From Pseudomonadota bacterium (GTDB taxonomy: Bacteria; Pseudomonadota; Alphaproteobacteria; Caulobacterales; Caulobacteraceae), in assembly GCA_023451375.1 (NCBI GenBank), contig JAEXZS010000030.1, forward strand, positions 1-21,076: DNA of 21,076 bases, in the 5' to 3' direction. This document shows positions 13,738-20,862 of the stretch, in pieces (position 1 is the first letter of the stretch; every line of letters starts with the position of its first letter). The translations under genes were made by a program, and so were the position numbers. The notes beneath the pieces were generated by a model that worked only from the letters and a program-made list of their open reading frames with translations, had not been told where the DNA came from and searched no databases.

Positions 13738-14793
13738 TCAGGCCTTTTCGAACAGCTTCTGCCAGCGGCGCGGCTCGCGGGCCTTCCAGGCGCCGCGGTG
13801 GTAAGCGTCCGAGCCGATCAGCGGCACGACCGTGGTGGCTTCGGCGAAGACCATCTGCTCGTGCGTGGTCTGGACCTTGCCCCACGAGGCGGCTTCCTTG
13901 AGCGTCGAGGACGAGCAGGCGCCGTCGCGGACGTCGGCGACCGTGATCTGGACCGCGTAGCGGTGCATCTCGGCCTCGACGCCGAGGATCTCGGCGCAGA
14001 CGACGGTGTCCTGGGCGAAGTTCTTGGGCACGCCGCCGCCCACCATGAACAGGCCGGTGACGCCCGCCGCGATCTTGATGTCGGTCAGTTCGCGGAAGTC
14101 GGCGATGGCGTCCAGCATCATGTAGGGCTGGCCCGCGGCGGCCCGCTCCTTCTGGTGCTTGACCAGGCCGAAGCCGGCCGAGGAGTCCACGAAGGCCGGG
14201 CAGAAGATCGGCACGCCCATCTCATAGGCGGTCTGGATCAGGCTGCCTTCCTTCTTGGCGTTGCCCTCCGACAGCCACTTGCCCATCTCCCAGATGAACT
14301 CGCGCGAGGAATAGCCGCGCGGCTCCAGCCGGTTGGCGATCTCCAGGATGGTGTGGTCGCAGGCCTGGAGCTCTTCCTCGTCGATGTAGGTGTCGTAGAT
14401 CCGGTCGATGTAGTTGTCGCGCAGGACGTTGTCGTCCACCTCGCCGGCGGCCTGATAGTGCTTGAAGCCCAGGGCCTCGAAGAAATCCATGTCGACGATC
14501 GAGGCGCCGGTGGCGACCACGGCGTCGATCATGCCGAACTTCACCATGTCGCGGTACACGTGCATGCAGCCGCCGGCCGAGGTCGAGCCGGCCAGGATCA
14601 GCCACGGCGAGCAATCCTTGTCCTCGATGGCCATGTTGAAGATGTCGGCCGCGCGGGCGGTGTCGCGCGAGGAGAACGACATCTTGCGCATCGAGTCGAT
14701 GATCGGACGGGCGTCGAAGCTGGTGATGTCGACGTGCTCGACGACGTTCTGCAGCAGCTGGGCCTTGGTGTTCGATTGAACGGGAGCGTTCAT
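13738..14793 (-). CDS. speY: Deoxyhypusine-synthase-like polyamine synthase (SpeY; homospermidine synthase type)
   Basis: ATG 14793 gives a 351-aa protein; the frame is open upstream to 14862, but that 23-residue extension does not resemble the family. The protein is a bacterial deoxyhypusine synthase homologue: SSRDTARAADIFNMAI, LAGSTSAGGCMHVYRDMV, NAKKEGSLIQTAYEMGVPIFCPAFVDSSAGFG and LKEAASWGKVQ. The Lys (about 306) in SWGK matches the catalytic Lys that forms the aminobutyl imine. Bacteria lack eIF5A, so such proteins use free polyamines; SpeY members make homospermidine from putrescine with NAD, and a related group makes 1,9-bis(guanidino)-5-aza-nonane. The adjacent ornithine decarboxylase, 140 bp upstream on the same strand, supports the putrescine-to-homospermidine reading. 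Which product is made cannot be settled from sequence. Confidence 0.85.
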   Translation of the reverse strand: MNAPVQSNTKAQLLQNVVEHVDITSFDARPIIDSMRKMSFSSRDTARAADIFNMAIEDKDCSPWLILAGSTSAGGCMHVYRDMVKFGMIDAVVATGASIVDMDFFEALGFKHYQAAGEVDDNVLRDNYIDRIYDTYIDEEELQACDHTILEIANRLEPRGYSSREFIWEMGKWLSEGNAKKEGSLIQTAYEMGVPIFCPAFVDSSAGFGLVKHQKERAAAGQPYMMLDAIADFRELTDIKIAAGVTGLFMVGGGVPKNFAQDTVVCAEILGVEAEMHRYAVQITVADVRDGACSSSTLKEAASWGKVQTTHEQMVFAEATTVVPLIGSDAYHRGAWKAREPRRWQKLFEKA

Positions 14794-14884
14794 TTCGGAG
14801 GTTTCCCTTTGATTTGAGCGCCCGTCGAGACTGCAGACATGCCGGGACGGAGCGACCGACAAGCCCGATGGAGTTCACCCTGAA

Positions 14885-14916
14885 CCGTCATCCCGGGCCG
14901 AGCCCGAGGATGACGG
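14885..14916. repeat. Perfect-armed hairpin between odc and speY
   Basis: CCGTCATCC (14885-14893) pairs with GGATGACGG (14908-14916), and CGGGC / GCCCG continues the stem around a CGA loop, with one bulged A. This GTCATCC...GGATGAC form is a commonly seen alphaproteobacterial intergenic palindrome. It sits 17 bp after the decarboxylase stop (minus strand) and 91 bp before speY, so it may attenuate or end read-through, or stabilise the odc mRNA. Confidence 0.7.
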
Positions 14917-14933
14917 ATGAAGGCGGAAGAGCC

Positions 14934-16196
14934 CTACTTCCGGCGCTTGCGCTGACCGGCCTTACCCTTCGGACGTGACAAGCGCACGACCTTGCGGGCC
15001 GCCTCCTCCGCCGTGGTGCGCACGGTGGGGATGGAGCGCGGGGCCAGGCCGTAGAGCGAGGCCATGGGGGCGTCCTCGACGATGGCGATGTCGTGCTCGC
15101 CATAGCCGTTGAAGCCGGTGGTCATGGCCACCCCATAGGCGCCCAGCATGCCGATCTCGACGAAGTCGCCCTCGCGAATGTCGGCCGGCAGCCAGAACGG
15201 GCCCGGCATGTGGTCGATGGAGTCGCAGGTCGGTCCGTAGAACTGGAACGCCTTCAGCTCCGCCGACGCCTCGCCGTTCCGGACCAGCTTGGTCGGGAAG
15301 GGCCAGCGCGAATGGGTCGCGTCGAACAGCGAGCCGTAGGAGCCGTCGTTCAGGTACAGGGCGTCGCCCTTGCGCAGGTCCACGCGCGCCAGGATCGACG
15401 AGGACTCGGCGACCAGGGCCCGTCCGGGCTCGCACCACAGTTCGGTGGTGTGGGTGACCGGCATCTCGGCGAAGCCGCGATGGATCGCGTCGGCGTATTC
15501 CTGCAGGTCCGGCGGGACCATGCCCGGATAGACCGACGGGAAGCCGCCGCCGACATCGACGATGTCCACGATCACGCCGGCGCGGCTGATCGAACGGCCG
15601 ACCTGGGCCATGGCGGCCTGGAAGGCGCTGGGCCGCATGCACTGGCTGCCGACGTGGAAGCTGACGCCCATCAGCCCTTCCTTCACCGCCTGGCGCGTGG
15701 CCATCAGCAGCGCGGGAGCCTGGTCGGCGGAGACGCCGAACTTGCCCGACAGGGTGTAGGCGGCGCCGTCGGCGGAAACCGCCATGCGCACGATCAGGTT
15801 CAGGTCGTCCGCGCCGCCGGTGGCGTCGAGGATCTTGTTCAGCTCCTCCACGCAATCCAGCGAGAAGGTGCGGACGCCGTGATCGAAATAGGCCCTGGTG
15901 ATGGCCGAACGGCTCTTGACCGGGTGCATGAAGGCCAGGCGCGCGTCGGCGCTGACCGAACGCACCAGTTCGATCTCGGCCAGCGAGGCCACGTCGAAGC
16001 CGCGAACCCCGGCCTCGACCAGGGTCTCGACGACCCAGCGCGACGGATTCGCCTTCACGGCATAGAAGACGTCGGCCTTTAGATTATCCTGGAACCAGCG
16101 CGCCGCTACGGAAACCGAACGCGGCCGCACGAGTGCGACGGGACGTTCAGGAGGCCGCTCACGGACCAGGTCCAGGGGAAGCTGGTACGTGCGCAA
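14934..16196 (-). CDS. Ornithine decarboxylase-like fold-III PLP decarboxylase with basic C-terminal tail
   Basis: This 420-aa enzyme has the alanine-racemase-fold decarboxylase motifs: FYAVKANP with the PLP lysine at K48, HVGSQ at 181-185, DVGGGFP at 214-220, CEPGRA at 255-260, GPTCDSID at 321-328 (Cys/Asp of the active site) and GAYG at 352-355. Ornithine decarboxylases (and Lys/Orn dual types) have this set; the length and GPTCDS wording do not fit carboxynorspermidine decarboxylase. It should make putrescine. The start is a TTG at 16196 with AGGGGG 9 bases upstream; no ATG exists before K48. An unusual tail (about 401-420) holds 11 Lys/Arg. It is followed by speY on the same strand, so the two likely supply one pathway. 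Lysine use is possible. Confidence 0.88.
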   Translation of the reverse strand: MRTYQLPLDLVRERPPERPVALVRPRSVSVAARWFQDNLKADVFYAVKANPSRWVVETLVEAGVRGFDVASLAEIELVRSVSADARLAFMHPVKSRSAITRAYFDHGVRTFSLDCVEELNKILDATGGADDLNLIVRMAVSADGAAYTLSGKFGVSADQAPALLMATRQAVKEGLMGVSFHVGSQCMRPSAFQAAMAQVGRSISRAGVIVDIVDVGGGFPSVYPGMVPPDLQEYADAIHRGFAEMPVTHTTELWCEPGRALVAESSSILARVDLRKGDALYLNDGSYGSLFDATHSRWPFPTKLVRNGEASAELKAFQFYGPTCDSIDHMPGPFWLPADIREGDFVEIGMLGAYGVAMTTGFNGYGEHDIAIVEDAPMASLYGLAPRSIPTVRTTAEEAARKVVRLSRPKGKAGQRKRRK

Positions 16197-16406
16197 TTCA
16201 CGTAACCCCCTGTTGATTGTTAACCCAGACCGGCGTTAGCAGCGCGTAACGGTTAGACCTACGGGGTCCGCCGGAAGGCGCGATATGGGGGCATCGTGCT
16301 GTCATGTAAAGCGGTTTTTTGGTGACGGGGCCTGGCGGGGCGCGGTGGCCGGAGCTGGAACCGGGGCGGTCGATCGATTCAGACGGTCGGACGGGAAAAG
16401 ACCGTA

Positions 16407-16433
16407 TGAATAGTCTGAATAGTGTGAAATCGG
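16407..16433. repeat. Short 9-bp tandem repeat in the odc/phnC gap
   Basis: TGAATAGTC, TGAATAGTG and TGAAATCGG follow one another at 16407-16433: two near-exact 9-mers and a third degenerate copy, in an AT-rich pocket. A 9-bp period is close to one helical turn, so it may be a regulator site; function unknown. Confidence 0.4.
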
Positions 16434-16587
16434 CGGGGTCGGCGGAAAGCGGCGGGCGCCGCACGTTTGCGGCCGTCATCATACCACCGCGCAAGGCGGC
16501 GCCATGAAGATCGAGACCTCACCGGGATTTGGCGTTGGTTCGTCAAGGAAAAGGTCGAGGAATTGGGATGGCGAAGCCGCTGATGTC

Positions 16588-16737
16588 TCCTCCCCCTGGC
16601 GGAGCCATGGGAGGTGGATCGGCGCGCAGCGGCGAGGCGGGGGTCTTCAGGCGGTCGGGCCCGCGTGCGCTTCAAGAGCCCCTCCACCACCGGCTTCGCC
16701 GGCGGTCCCCCTCCTCGTCGCAGGCGATGGGAGGAGA
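16588..16737. repeat. GC-rich intergenic palindrome block upstream of phnC
   Basis: This block is made of several hairpins: TCCTCCCCC...GGGAGG around 16588-16614, CCACCGGC-TTC-GCCGGCGG at 16686-16703 (one mismatch) and CTCCTC...GAGGAG around 16711-16735 with an inner GTCGC/GCGAT. The pattern of CTCCCC and GGGGAG boxes resembles dispersed Caulobacteraceae intergenic repeats, here somewhat decayed. Family assignment needs a genome-wide copy search. Confidence 0.5.
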
Positions 16738-16865
16738 CGGGAGTGAGGAGACGCGGCGTCGTCGCGCACTGGACGAAATCGCCCGGTCCATGCGATTAAG
16801 ACTTGCCCCGGCGCGCGTCTCGCGTCATGCGGCGCCCCGTTCGCCACAGCCTCTCCAGCGAGTTC

Positions 16866-17675
16866 ATGAGTTCATCCGCAGCCGCCGCCGCTCCCGGGCT
16901 CGTCTCGGCGCGCGACGTGTCGAAGACCTTCGGATCGAGAAAGGCGCTGGACGGCGTCTCGATCGAGGTCGCCTCGGGCGAGATGGTCGCCCTGATCGGC
17001 CCGTCGGGCTCCGGCAAGTCCACCCTGCTCCGGTCCATCAGCGGCCTGCAGTCCATCGACGGCGGCAAGGGGACCATCACGGTCTTCGGAGAGACCGTGC
17101 AGAAGGACGGCCGGGTCACCGGCGCGGTGCGCAAGGCGCGTGGCCGCCTGGGCATGATCTTCCAGCAGTTCAACCTGGTCGGTCGGCTGAGCCTGTTCTC
17201 CAACGTCATGCTGGGCGCCCTGGGCCGCCTGCCGACGTGGAAGGGGCTGATCGGCCTGTGGCCCCGGGCCGACAAGGACAAGGCCATGGCGGCCCTGCAC
17301 CGCGTCGGCGTCAGCGACTACGCCGGCCAGCGCGCCAACACCTTGTCGGGCGGCCAGCAGCAGCGCGGCGCCATCGCCCGCGCCCTGGTGCAGGGCGCCC
17401 AGGCCATCCTGGCCGACGAGCCCGTGGCCTCGCTGGATCCGGTGTCCGCGCGCAAGGTGATGGAGTTGCTGGTCGAGCTGAACAAGCGCGACGGCCTGGG
17501 GGTTATCGTCACCCTGCACCAGGTCGACTACGCCATCCGCTACTGCGACCGCGTGATCGCGCTGCAGGGCGGCAAGGTCGTCTATGACGGCCCCTCCACG
17601 GCGCTGGATCAGAAGCGCCTGATCGACATCTACGGTCCCGAGTTCGAGGACGCCTTCTGGGAGACCAAGGCATGA
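16866..17675 (+). CDS. phnC: Phosphonate ABC transporter ATP-binding protein
   Basis: ATG 16866 gives 269 aa (MSSSAAAAAPGLVSARDVSKTFG). The ABC motifs are complete: Walker A GPSGSGKST at 45-53, Q-loop FQQFN at 99-103, signature LSGGQQQRGAIARAL at 160-174, Walker B ILADEP at 181-186 and the H-loop TLHQVDYAIRYCDRV. The region LVGRLSLFSNVMLGALG and the TLHQVDYA wording are typical of PhnC. It powers uptake of phosphonate-like ligands through PhnE. The frame is open upstream to 16803 (TTG), with Met codons but no ribosome binding site, so those starts were rejected. It overlaps phnD by ATGA (17672-17675), so the three genes form one operon. Confidence 0.94.
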   Translation: MSSSAAAAAPGLVSARDVSKTFGSRKALDGVSIEVASGEMVALIGPSGSGKSTLLRSISGLQSIDGGKGTITVFGETVQKDGRVTGAVRKARGRLGMIFQQFNLVGRLSLFSNVMLGALGRLPTWKGLIGLWPRADKDKAMAALHRVGVSDYAGQRANTLSGGQQQRGAIARALVQGAQAILADEPVASLDPVSARKVMELLVELNKRDGLGVIVTLHQVDYAIRYCDRVIALQGGKVVYDGPSTALDQKRLIDIYGPEFEDAFWETKA

Positions 17676-18685
17676 CCGCATCCCCCGTTTCCCTGGCCCG
17701 ACGTCTTCTCGTCGCCGCCGGCGCCGCCGTCATGATCCTGGGCCTCGCCTCCTGCGGCGGCGGCGAGGAGAAGAAGACCGCCGGCGGACCCGAGCAGATC
17801 ACCTTCTCCATCCTGTCCGCCGAGGGCCAGGCCTCGTCCGGCCCGCTCTGGCAGCCGCTGCTGGACGACATGTCCAAGGCCGTCGGCGTGCCGGTGAAGC
17901 CCTTCTTCGCCGGCAACTACAACGTCTTGATCGAGGCCATGCGCTTCAACCAGACCCAGGTGGCCTGGTTCTCGGCCAAGCCGGCGCTGGAGGCCGTCGA
18001 TCGCGCCCAGGGCGAGGTGGTGGCCCGCATCGTCGATCCGGAAGGCCGCGACAGCTATGTCTCGACCCTGATCGTGCGCAAGGGCTCGGGCATCACGCTG
18101 GACGACGTGCTGGCCTGCGGCAAGCGCTACAGCTTCGGCATCGGCGACGCCCAGTCGACCTCGGGCACGCTGGCGCCGCTGACCTTCCTCTTCAATCCGC
18201 GCGGAATCGTCCCGGCCCAGTGCTTCTCGACCGTGCGCTCGGCCAACCACCAGGCCAACGCCTTCGCCGTGGCCACGGGCGTGGTGGACGTGGCGACATC
18301 CAACTCCGTCAATCTGATCTTCATGCGCCGCGAGAATGCACGCCTGGCCGAACAGATCGAGGAAATCTGGCAGTCGCCCCCGATCCCGGAATCCGGCATC
18401 GTCATCCGCGAGGACCTGGACCCGGCGCTGAAGGAGAAGATCCGCAGCTTCTTCCTGACCTACGGTCAGGGCGAGGGTCCGGAGGCCGAGCGCCAGCGCA
18501 AGGTGTTGGCGGGACTGAACTATTCCATGTTCCGCGCCGCCGACGACGCCTATCTGGACCCGGTGCGCGAGATGGTGGCCGACCAGAAGCTGGCCGACGC
18601 CCGCGCAAAGAACGACCAGGCCGGCGTCGCCGCCGCCGAACGTGAACTGGCGGCGCTGCGCGCCAAGCGCGAGGTCCAGCCTTGA
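17672..18685 (+). CDS. phnD: Phosphonate-binding lipoprotein
   Basis: This 337-aa protein has a lipoprotein signal peptide (RRLLVAAGAAVMILGLASC, lipid-modified Cys28), so it is membrane-anchored in the periplasm. The PhnD fold is shown by NVLIEAMRFNQTQVAWFSAKPALEAVDRAQGEV and by GDAQSTSGTLAPL at about 159-170, where STSG (162-165) is the phosphonate-group-binding loop. The C-terminus is a helical, Ala/Arg/Lys-rich extension (VADQKLADARAKNDQAG...). The protein captures phosphonates, or possibly phosphite, for PhnCE. It overlaps phnC by four bases and phnE by four bases. The ligand cannot be read; no C-P lyase genes are in view. Confidence 0.93.
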   Translation: MTASPVSLARRLLVAAGAAVMILGLASCGGGEEKKTAGGPEQITFSILSAEGQASSGPLWQPLLDDMSKAVGVPVKPFFAGNYNVLIEAMRFNQTQVAWFSAKPALEAVDRAQGEVVARIVDPEGRDSYVSTLIVRKGSGITLDDVLACGKRYSFGIGDAQSTSGTLAPLTFLFNPRGIVPAQCFSTVRSANHQANAFAVATGVVDVATSNSVNLIFMRRENARLAEQIEEIWQSPPIPESGIVIREDLDPALKEKIRSFFLTYGQGEGPEAERQRKVLAGLNYSMFRAADDAYLDPVREMVADQKLADARAKNDQAGVAAAERELAALRAKREVQP

Positions 18686-19584
18686 CCGACGCGAGCGTGG
18701 ACATGGCGGCCCGGGGCGGCGTCGGAGTGGGCGTGAGCCCGACCGCCATCCCGAACCCGCCCAAACGCTCGGCCTCGGCCATGGCGTTCGACCTCCTGCT
18801 GTGGGGCGGGCTGGCGCTGGTGCTGGTCGCCAGCTTCGGCAAGGTCGACATGCAGAACTTCGGCCGGCTGTTGTCGGGCTCGGAGAACATCTCGATCTAC
18901 GGCGCCGAGCTGCTGCGGCCCGACTGGGCGGCCATCTTCCCGCCCGGCGACTTCTGGACCTCGTTCAAGGCCGTCTTCACCCAGCCGACCGCCAGCCTGG
19001 CCGGCCAGATGTGGCTGACGGTGCAGATCGCCCTGTGGGGCACCTTCCTGGCCGTGTTCCTGGCCCTGCCGCTGAGCCTGATGGCGTCGCGCAACATCGC
19101 GCCGGGCTGGATGGTGTTCATCGTCCGCCGGGTCATGGACCTGCTGCGGTCGATCCCCGACCTGGTCATCGCCACCCTGTTCATCGTCGCCGTGGGCCTG
19201 GGGCCGCTGGCCGGCGTGCTGGCGCTGGCGCTGAACACCGGCGGGGTGCTGGCCAAGCTGTTCTCGGAAGCCGTCGAGTCGATCGACAAGGGGCCGGTCG
19301 AGGGCGTGCGCGCCACCGGCGCCGGCAAGCTGCACGAGATCGTCTGGGGCGTCTTCCCGCAGGTGGCGCCGCTGTGGACCTCGTTCGCCCTCTATCGCTT
19401 CGAATCGAACAGCCGCGCGGCCACGGTGCTGGGCCTGATCGGCGCGGGCGGCATCGGCCAGACCCTGTTCGAGAGCATCCAGGCCTTCGACTACAGCCGC
19501 GTGGCCGCCATCGCCATCGTCATCGTCGTGGCCGTGACCCTGATCGACACCCTGTCCCAGGTGATGCGCAAGCGCCTGCTCTGA
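18682..19584 (+). CDS. phnE: Phosphonate ABC transporter permease
   Basis: This 300-aa protein begins with TTG 18682, inside the TTGA that overlaps the phnD stop; GAGG is 8 bases upstream. An ATG at 18703 is a possible alternative. After a ~35-residue soluble N-terminus there are about six membrane helices (36-52, 112-136, 160-190 as two, 249-262, 272-295). The EAA loop, EAVESIDKGPVEGVRATGAGKLHEIVWGVFP at about 196-226, contacts the ATPase. The first helix is followed by an unusually long soluble stretch (53-110). It is the single permease of the operon; a homodimer is expected. The gene closes the operon: after its stop there is only a weak hairpin and then the pstS control region. Confidence 0.92.
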   Translation: MTDASVDMAARGGVGVGVSPTAIPNPPKRSASAMAFDLLLWGGLALVLVASFGKVDMQNFGRLLSGSENISIYGAELLRPDWAAIFPPGDFWTSFKAVFTQPTASLAGQMWLTVQIALWGTFLAVFLALPLSLMASRNIAPGWMVFIVRRVMDLLRSIPDLVIATLFIVAVGLGPLAGVLALALNTGGVLAKLFSEAVESIDKGPVEGVRATGAGKLHEIVWGVFPQVAPLWTSFALYRFESNSRAATVLGLIGAGGIGQTLFESIQAFDYSRVAAIAIVIVVAVTLIDTLSQVMRKRLL

Positions 19585-19621
19585 TCGAGGGCGGCATGCG
19601 CCGCATACGGACGAAAGAAAC

Positions 19622-19654
19622 CGTCACAAACCCATCGGCGGCGCGTCACAAACC
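19622..19654 (+). promoter_or_regulatory. Pho-box-like direct repeat upstream of pstS
   Basis: The 11-mer CGTCACAAACC occurs exactly twice, at 19622-19632 and 19644-19654, with starts 22 bp (two helical turns) apart. PhoB boxes are 11-bp direct repeats of CTGTCAC plus a 4-base A/T-rich spacer. The GTCAC core followed by A's fits, with the unit between them degenerate. It lies 44 bp before the pstS GTG, and CTCTAAG at 19659-19665 could serve as a -10. PhoB binding is expected for pstS but not proven. Confidence 0.65.
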
Positions 19655-19698
19655 TCTGCTCTAAGCGTCGCGAAATCGATGCTCAGGGAGAGCCCACG

Positions 19699-20766
19699 GT
19701 GACTCATGCGTTGAAACTGGCCGTGTCGGCGGCCGCCCTTCTGACCCTGGCCGCCTGCGGCGACAACGGCGGCGCGGCCGGCTCCGGCGCGCGCGCCGGC
19801 ATCTGGTCGGCGGGCTCCTCGACCGTCTTCCCGTTCGCCACCCGCGTGGCTGAGACCTTCGCCCGCACCTCGGGCGGGGCGGCGCCGCGCGTCGAGAGCC
19901 TGGGCACCGGCGGCGGCATCCAGGCCTTCTGCCAGGGCGTCGGCCCGACCACCCCGGACATCGCCAACGCCTCGCGCCCGATGAAGGCGTCCGAGTTCGA
20001 CCTGTGCCGGCAGAACGGCGTCACCGAGATCGTCGAGATCCAGATCGGCTTCGACGGCATCGTCATCGCCACGGCGCGCAGCGGCAACAGCTTCAACTTC
20101 GAACTGAACGACCTCTATGAGGGTTTGGCCAAGGAAGTCCCGGGCGAGAATGGCCAGTTCGTGACCAACCCCGCCACCACCTGGAACCAGGTCAACAGCG
20201 GCCTGCCCAATCAGCGCATCCAGGTCTACGGTCCGCCGCCGACCTCGGGCACGCGCGACGCCTTCCTGGAGCTGGGCATGACGCCGGGCGCCAAGCTGGT
20301 TCCGGCCGTCGCCGTCGTCGCGGAGAGCGACGAGGACCGCTTCGAGGCCCTGGCCCACACCCTGCGCGAGGACGGCGCCTGGATCGACTCGGGCGAGAAC
20401 GACAACGCCATCGTCCAGACCCTGACCCGCACGCCGGGCTCGCTGGGCGTGTTCGGCTATTCCTTCCTGGAGCAGAACCTCGACACGGTGAAGGCCGAGA
20501 CCATCGACGGCGTCGAGCCGAACGCCGACACCATCGCCGACGGCTCCTATCCGCTGTCGCGCAGCCTCTACATCTATGTGAAGAAGGCCCACGTCGGCGT
20601 GACCCCTGGCCTCGCCCAGTTCGTGCAGGAGTTCCTGTCGGAAGGTTCCGCCGGCCGCGGCGGCTATCTGCAGGATCGCGGGCTGATCCCGCTGCCGGCG
20701 GATCGCCTGGCGGCCCAGCGCGCCATCGGCCAGGCCATGACGCCGATGCAGCGCCCCGCCAAGTGA
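19699..20766 (+). CDS. pstS: Phosphate-binding lipoprotein PstS
   Basis: The start is GTG 19699 with GGGAG 8 bases upstream. The 355-aa protein begins MTHALKLAVSAAALLTLAAC, a lipoprotein signal with Cys20. PstS signatures follow: AGSSTVFPFATRVAE (38-52), SLGTGGGIQAFCQGVG, DIANASRPMKASE and PPTSGTRDAF, whose Ser/Thr/Arg/Asp side chains hold phosphate in the family. The mature protein is somewhat longer than E. coli PstS, with a C-terminal Gln/Pro/Lys tail. It supplies phosphate to PstCAB, which are not in this window. It is separated from phnE by 114 bp with its own control region, so it can be transcribed alone. Tightly clustered phn and pst genes suggest joint response to phosphorus starvation. 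Confidence 0.93.
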   Translation: MTHALKLAVSAAALLTLAACGDNGGAAGSGARAGIWSAGSSTVFPFATRVAETFARTSGGAAPRVESLGTGGGIQAFCQGVGPTTPDIANASRPMKASEFDLCRQNGVTEIVEIQIGFDGIVIATARSGNSFNFELNDLYEGLAKEVPGENGQFVTNPATTWNQVNSGLPNQRIQVYGPPPTSGTRDAFLELGMTPGAKLVPAVAVVAESDEDRFEALAHTLREDGAWIDSGENDNAIVQTLTRTPGSLGVFGYSFLEQNLDTVKAETIDGVEPNADTIADGSYPLSRSLYIYVKKAHVGVTPGLAQFVQEFLSEGSAGRGGYLQDRGLIPLPADRLAAQRAIGQAMTPMQRPAK

Positions 20767-20821
20767 TCCCGGCGATTTAATCCGGAACCGACGGCCGTCC
20801 CGCCTCTTTCTTTCGCCGGTT

Positions 20822-20852
20822 CGCCCCGGCTAGAAGGGGCGGGACAGCTGTC
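20822..20852. other. Hairpin and palindrome in the pstS-galU gap
   Basis: CGCCCC (20822-20827) pairs with GGGGCG (20836-20841) across an 8-base loop, and GACAGCTGTC (20843-20852) is a perfect 10-bp palindrome just after it. The first could be a terminator stem for pstS, though no T-run follows; the second lies 10 bp before the galU start and could be an operator. Neither role is proven. Confidence 0.35.
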
Positions 20853-20862
20853 AGGATCATAC

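Larger units (their letters stand above)
16197..16865. other. Long non-coding gap between odc and phnC
   Basis: This 669-bp stretch holds no convincing gene; frames across it are Arg/Pro/Ser-rich and lack ribosome binding sites. It contains the odc leader, a single CTGTCATGTAA half-site at 16299-16309 that resembles one Pho-box unit, a T-rich run GGTTTTTT at 16313-16320, a 9-bp tandem repeat and a block of GC-rich hairpins (both listed separately). The phnC promoter must lie within it. The second half looks like decayed dispersed palindromes. Confidence 0.6.
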
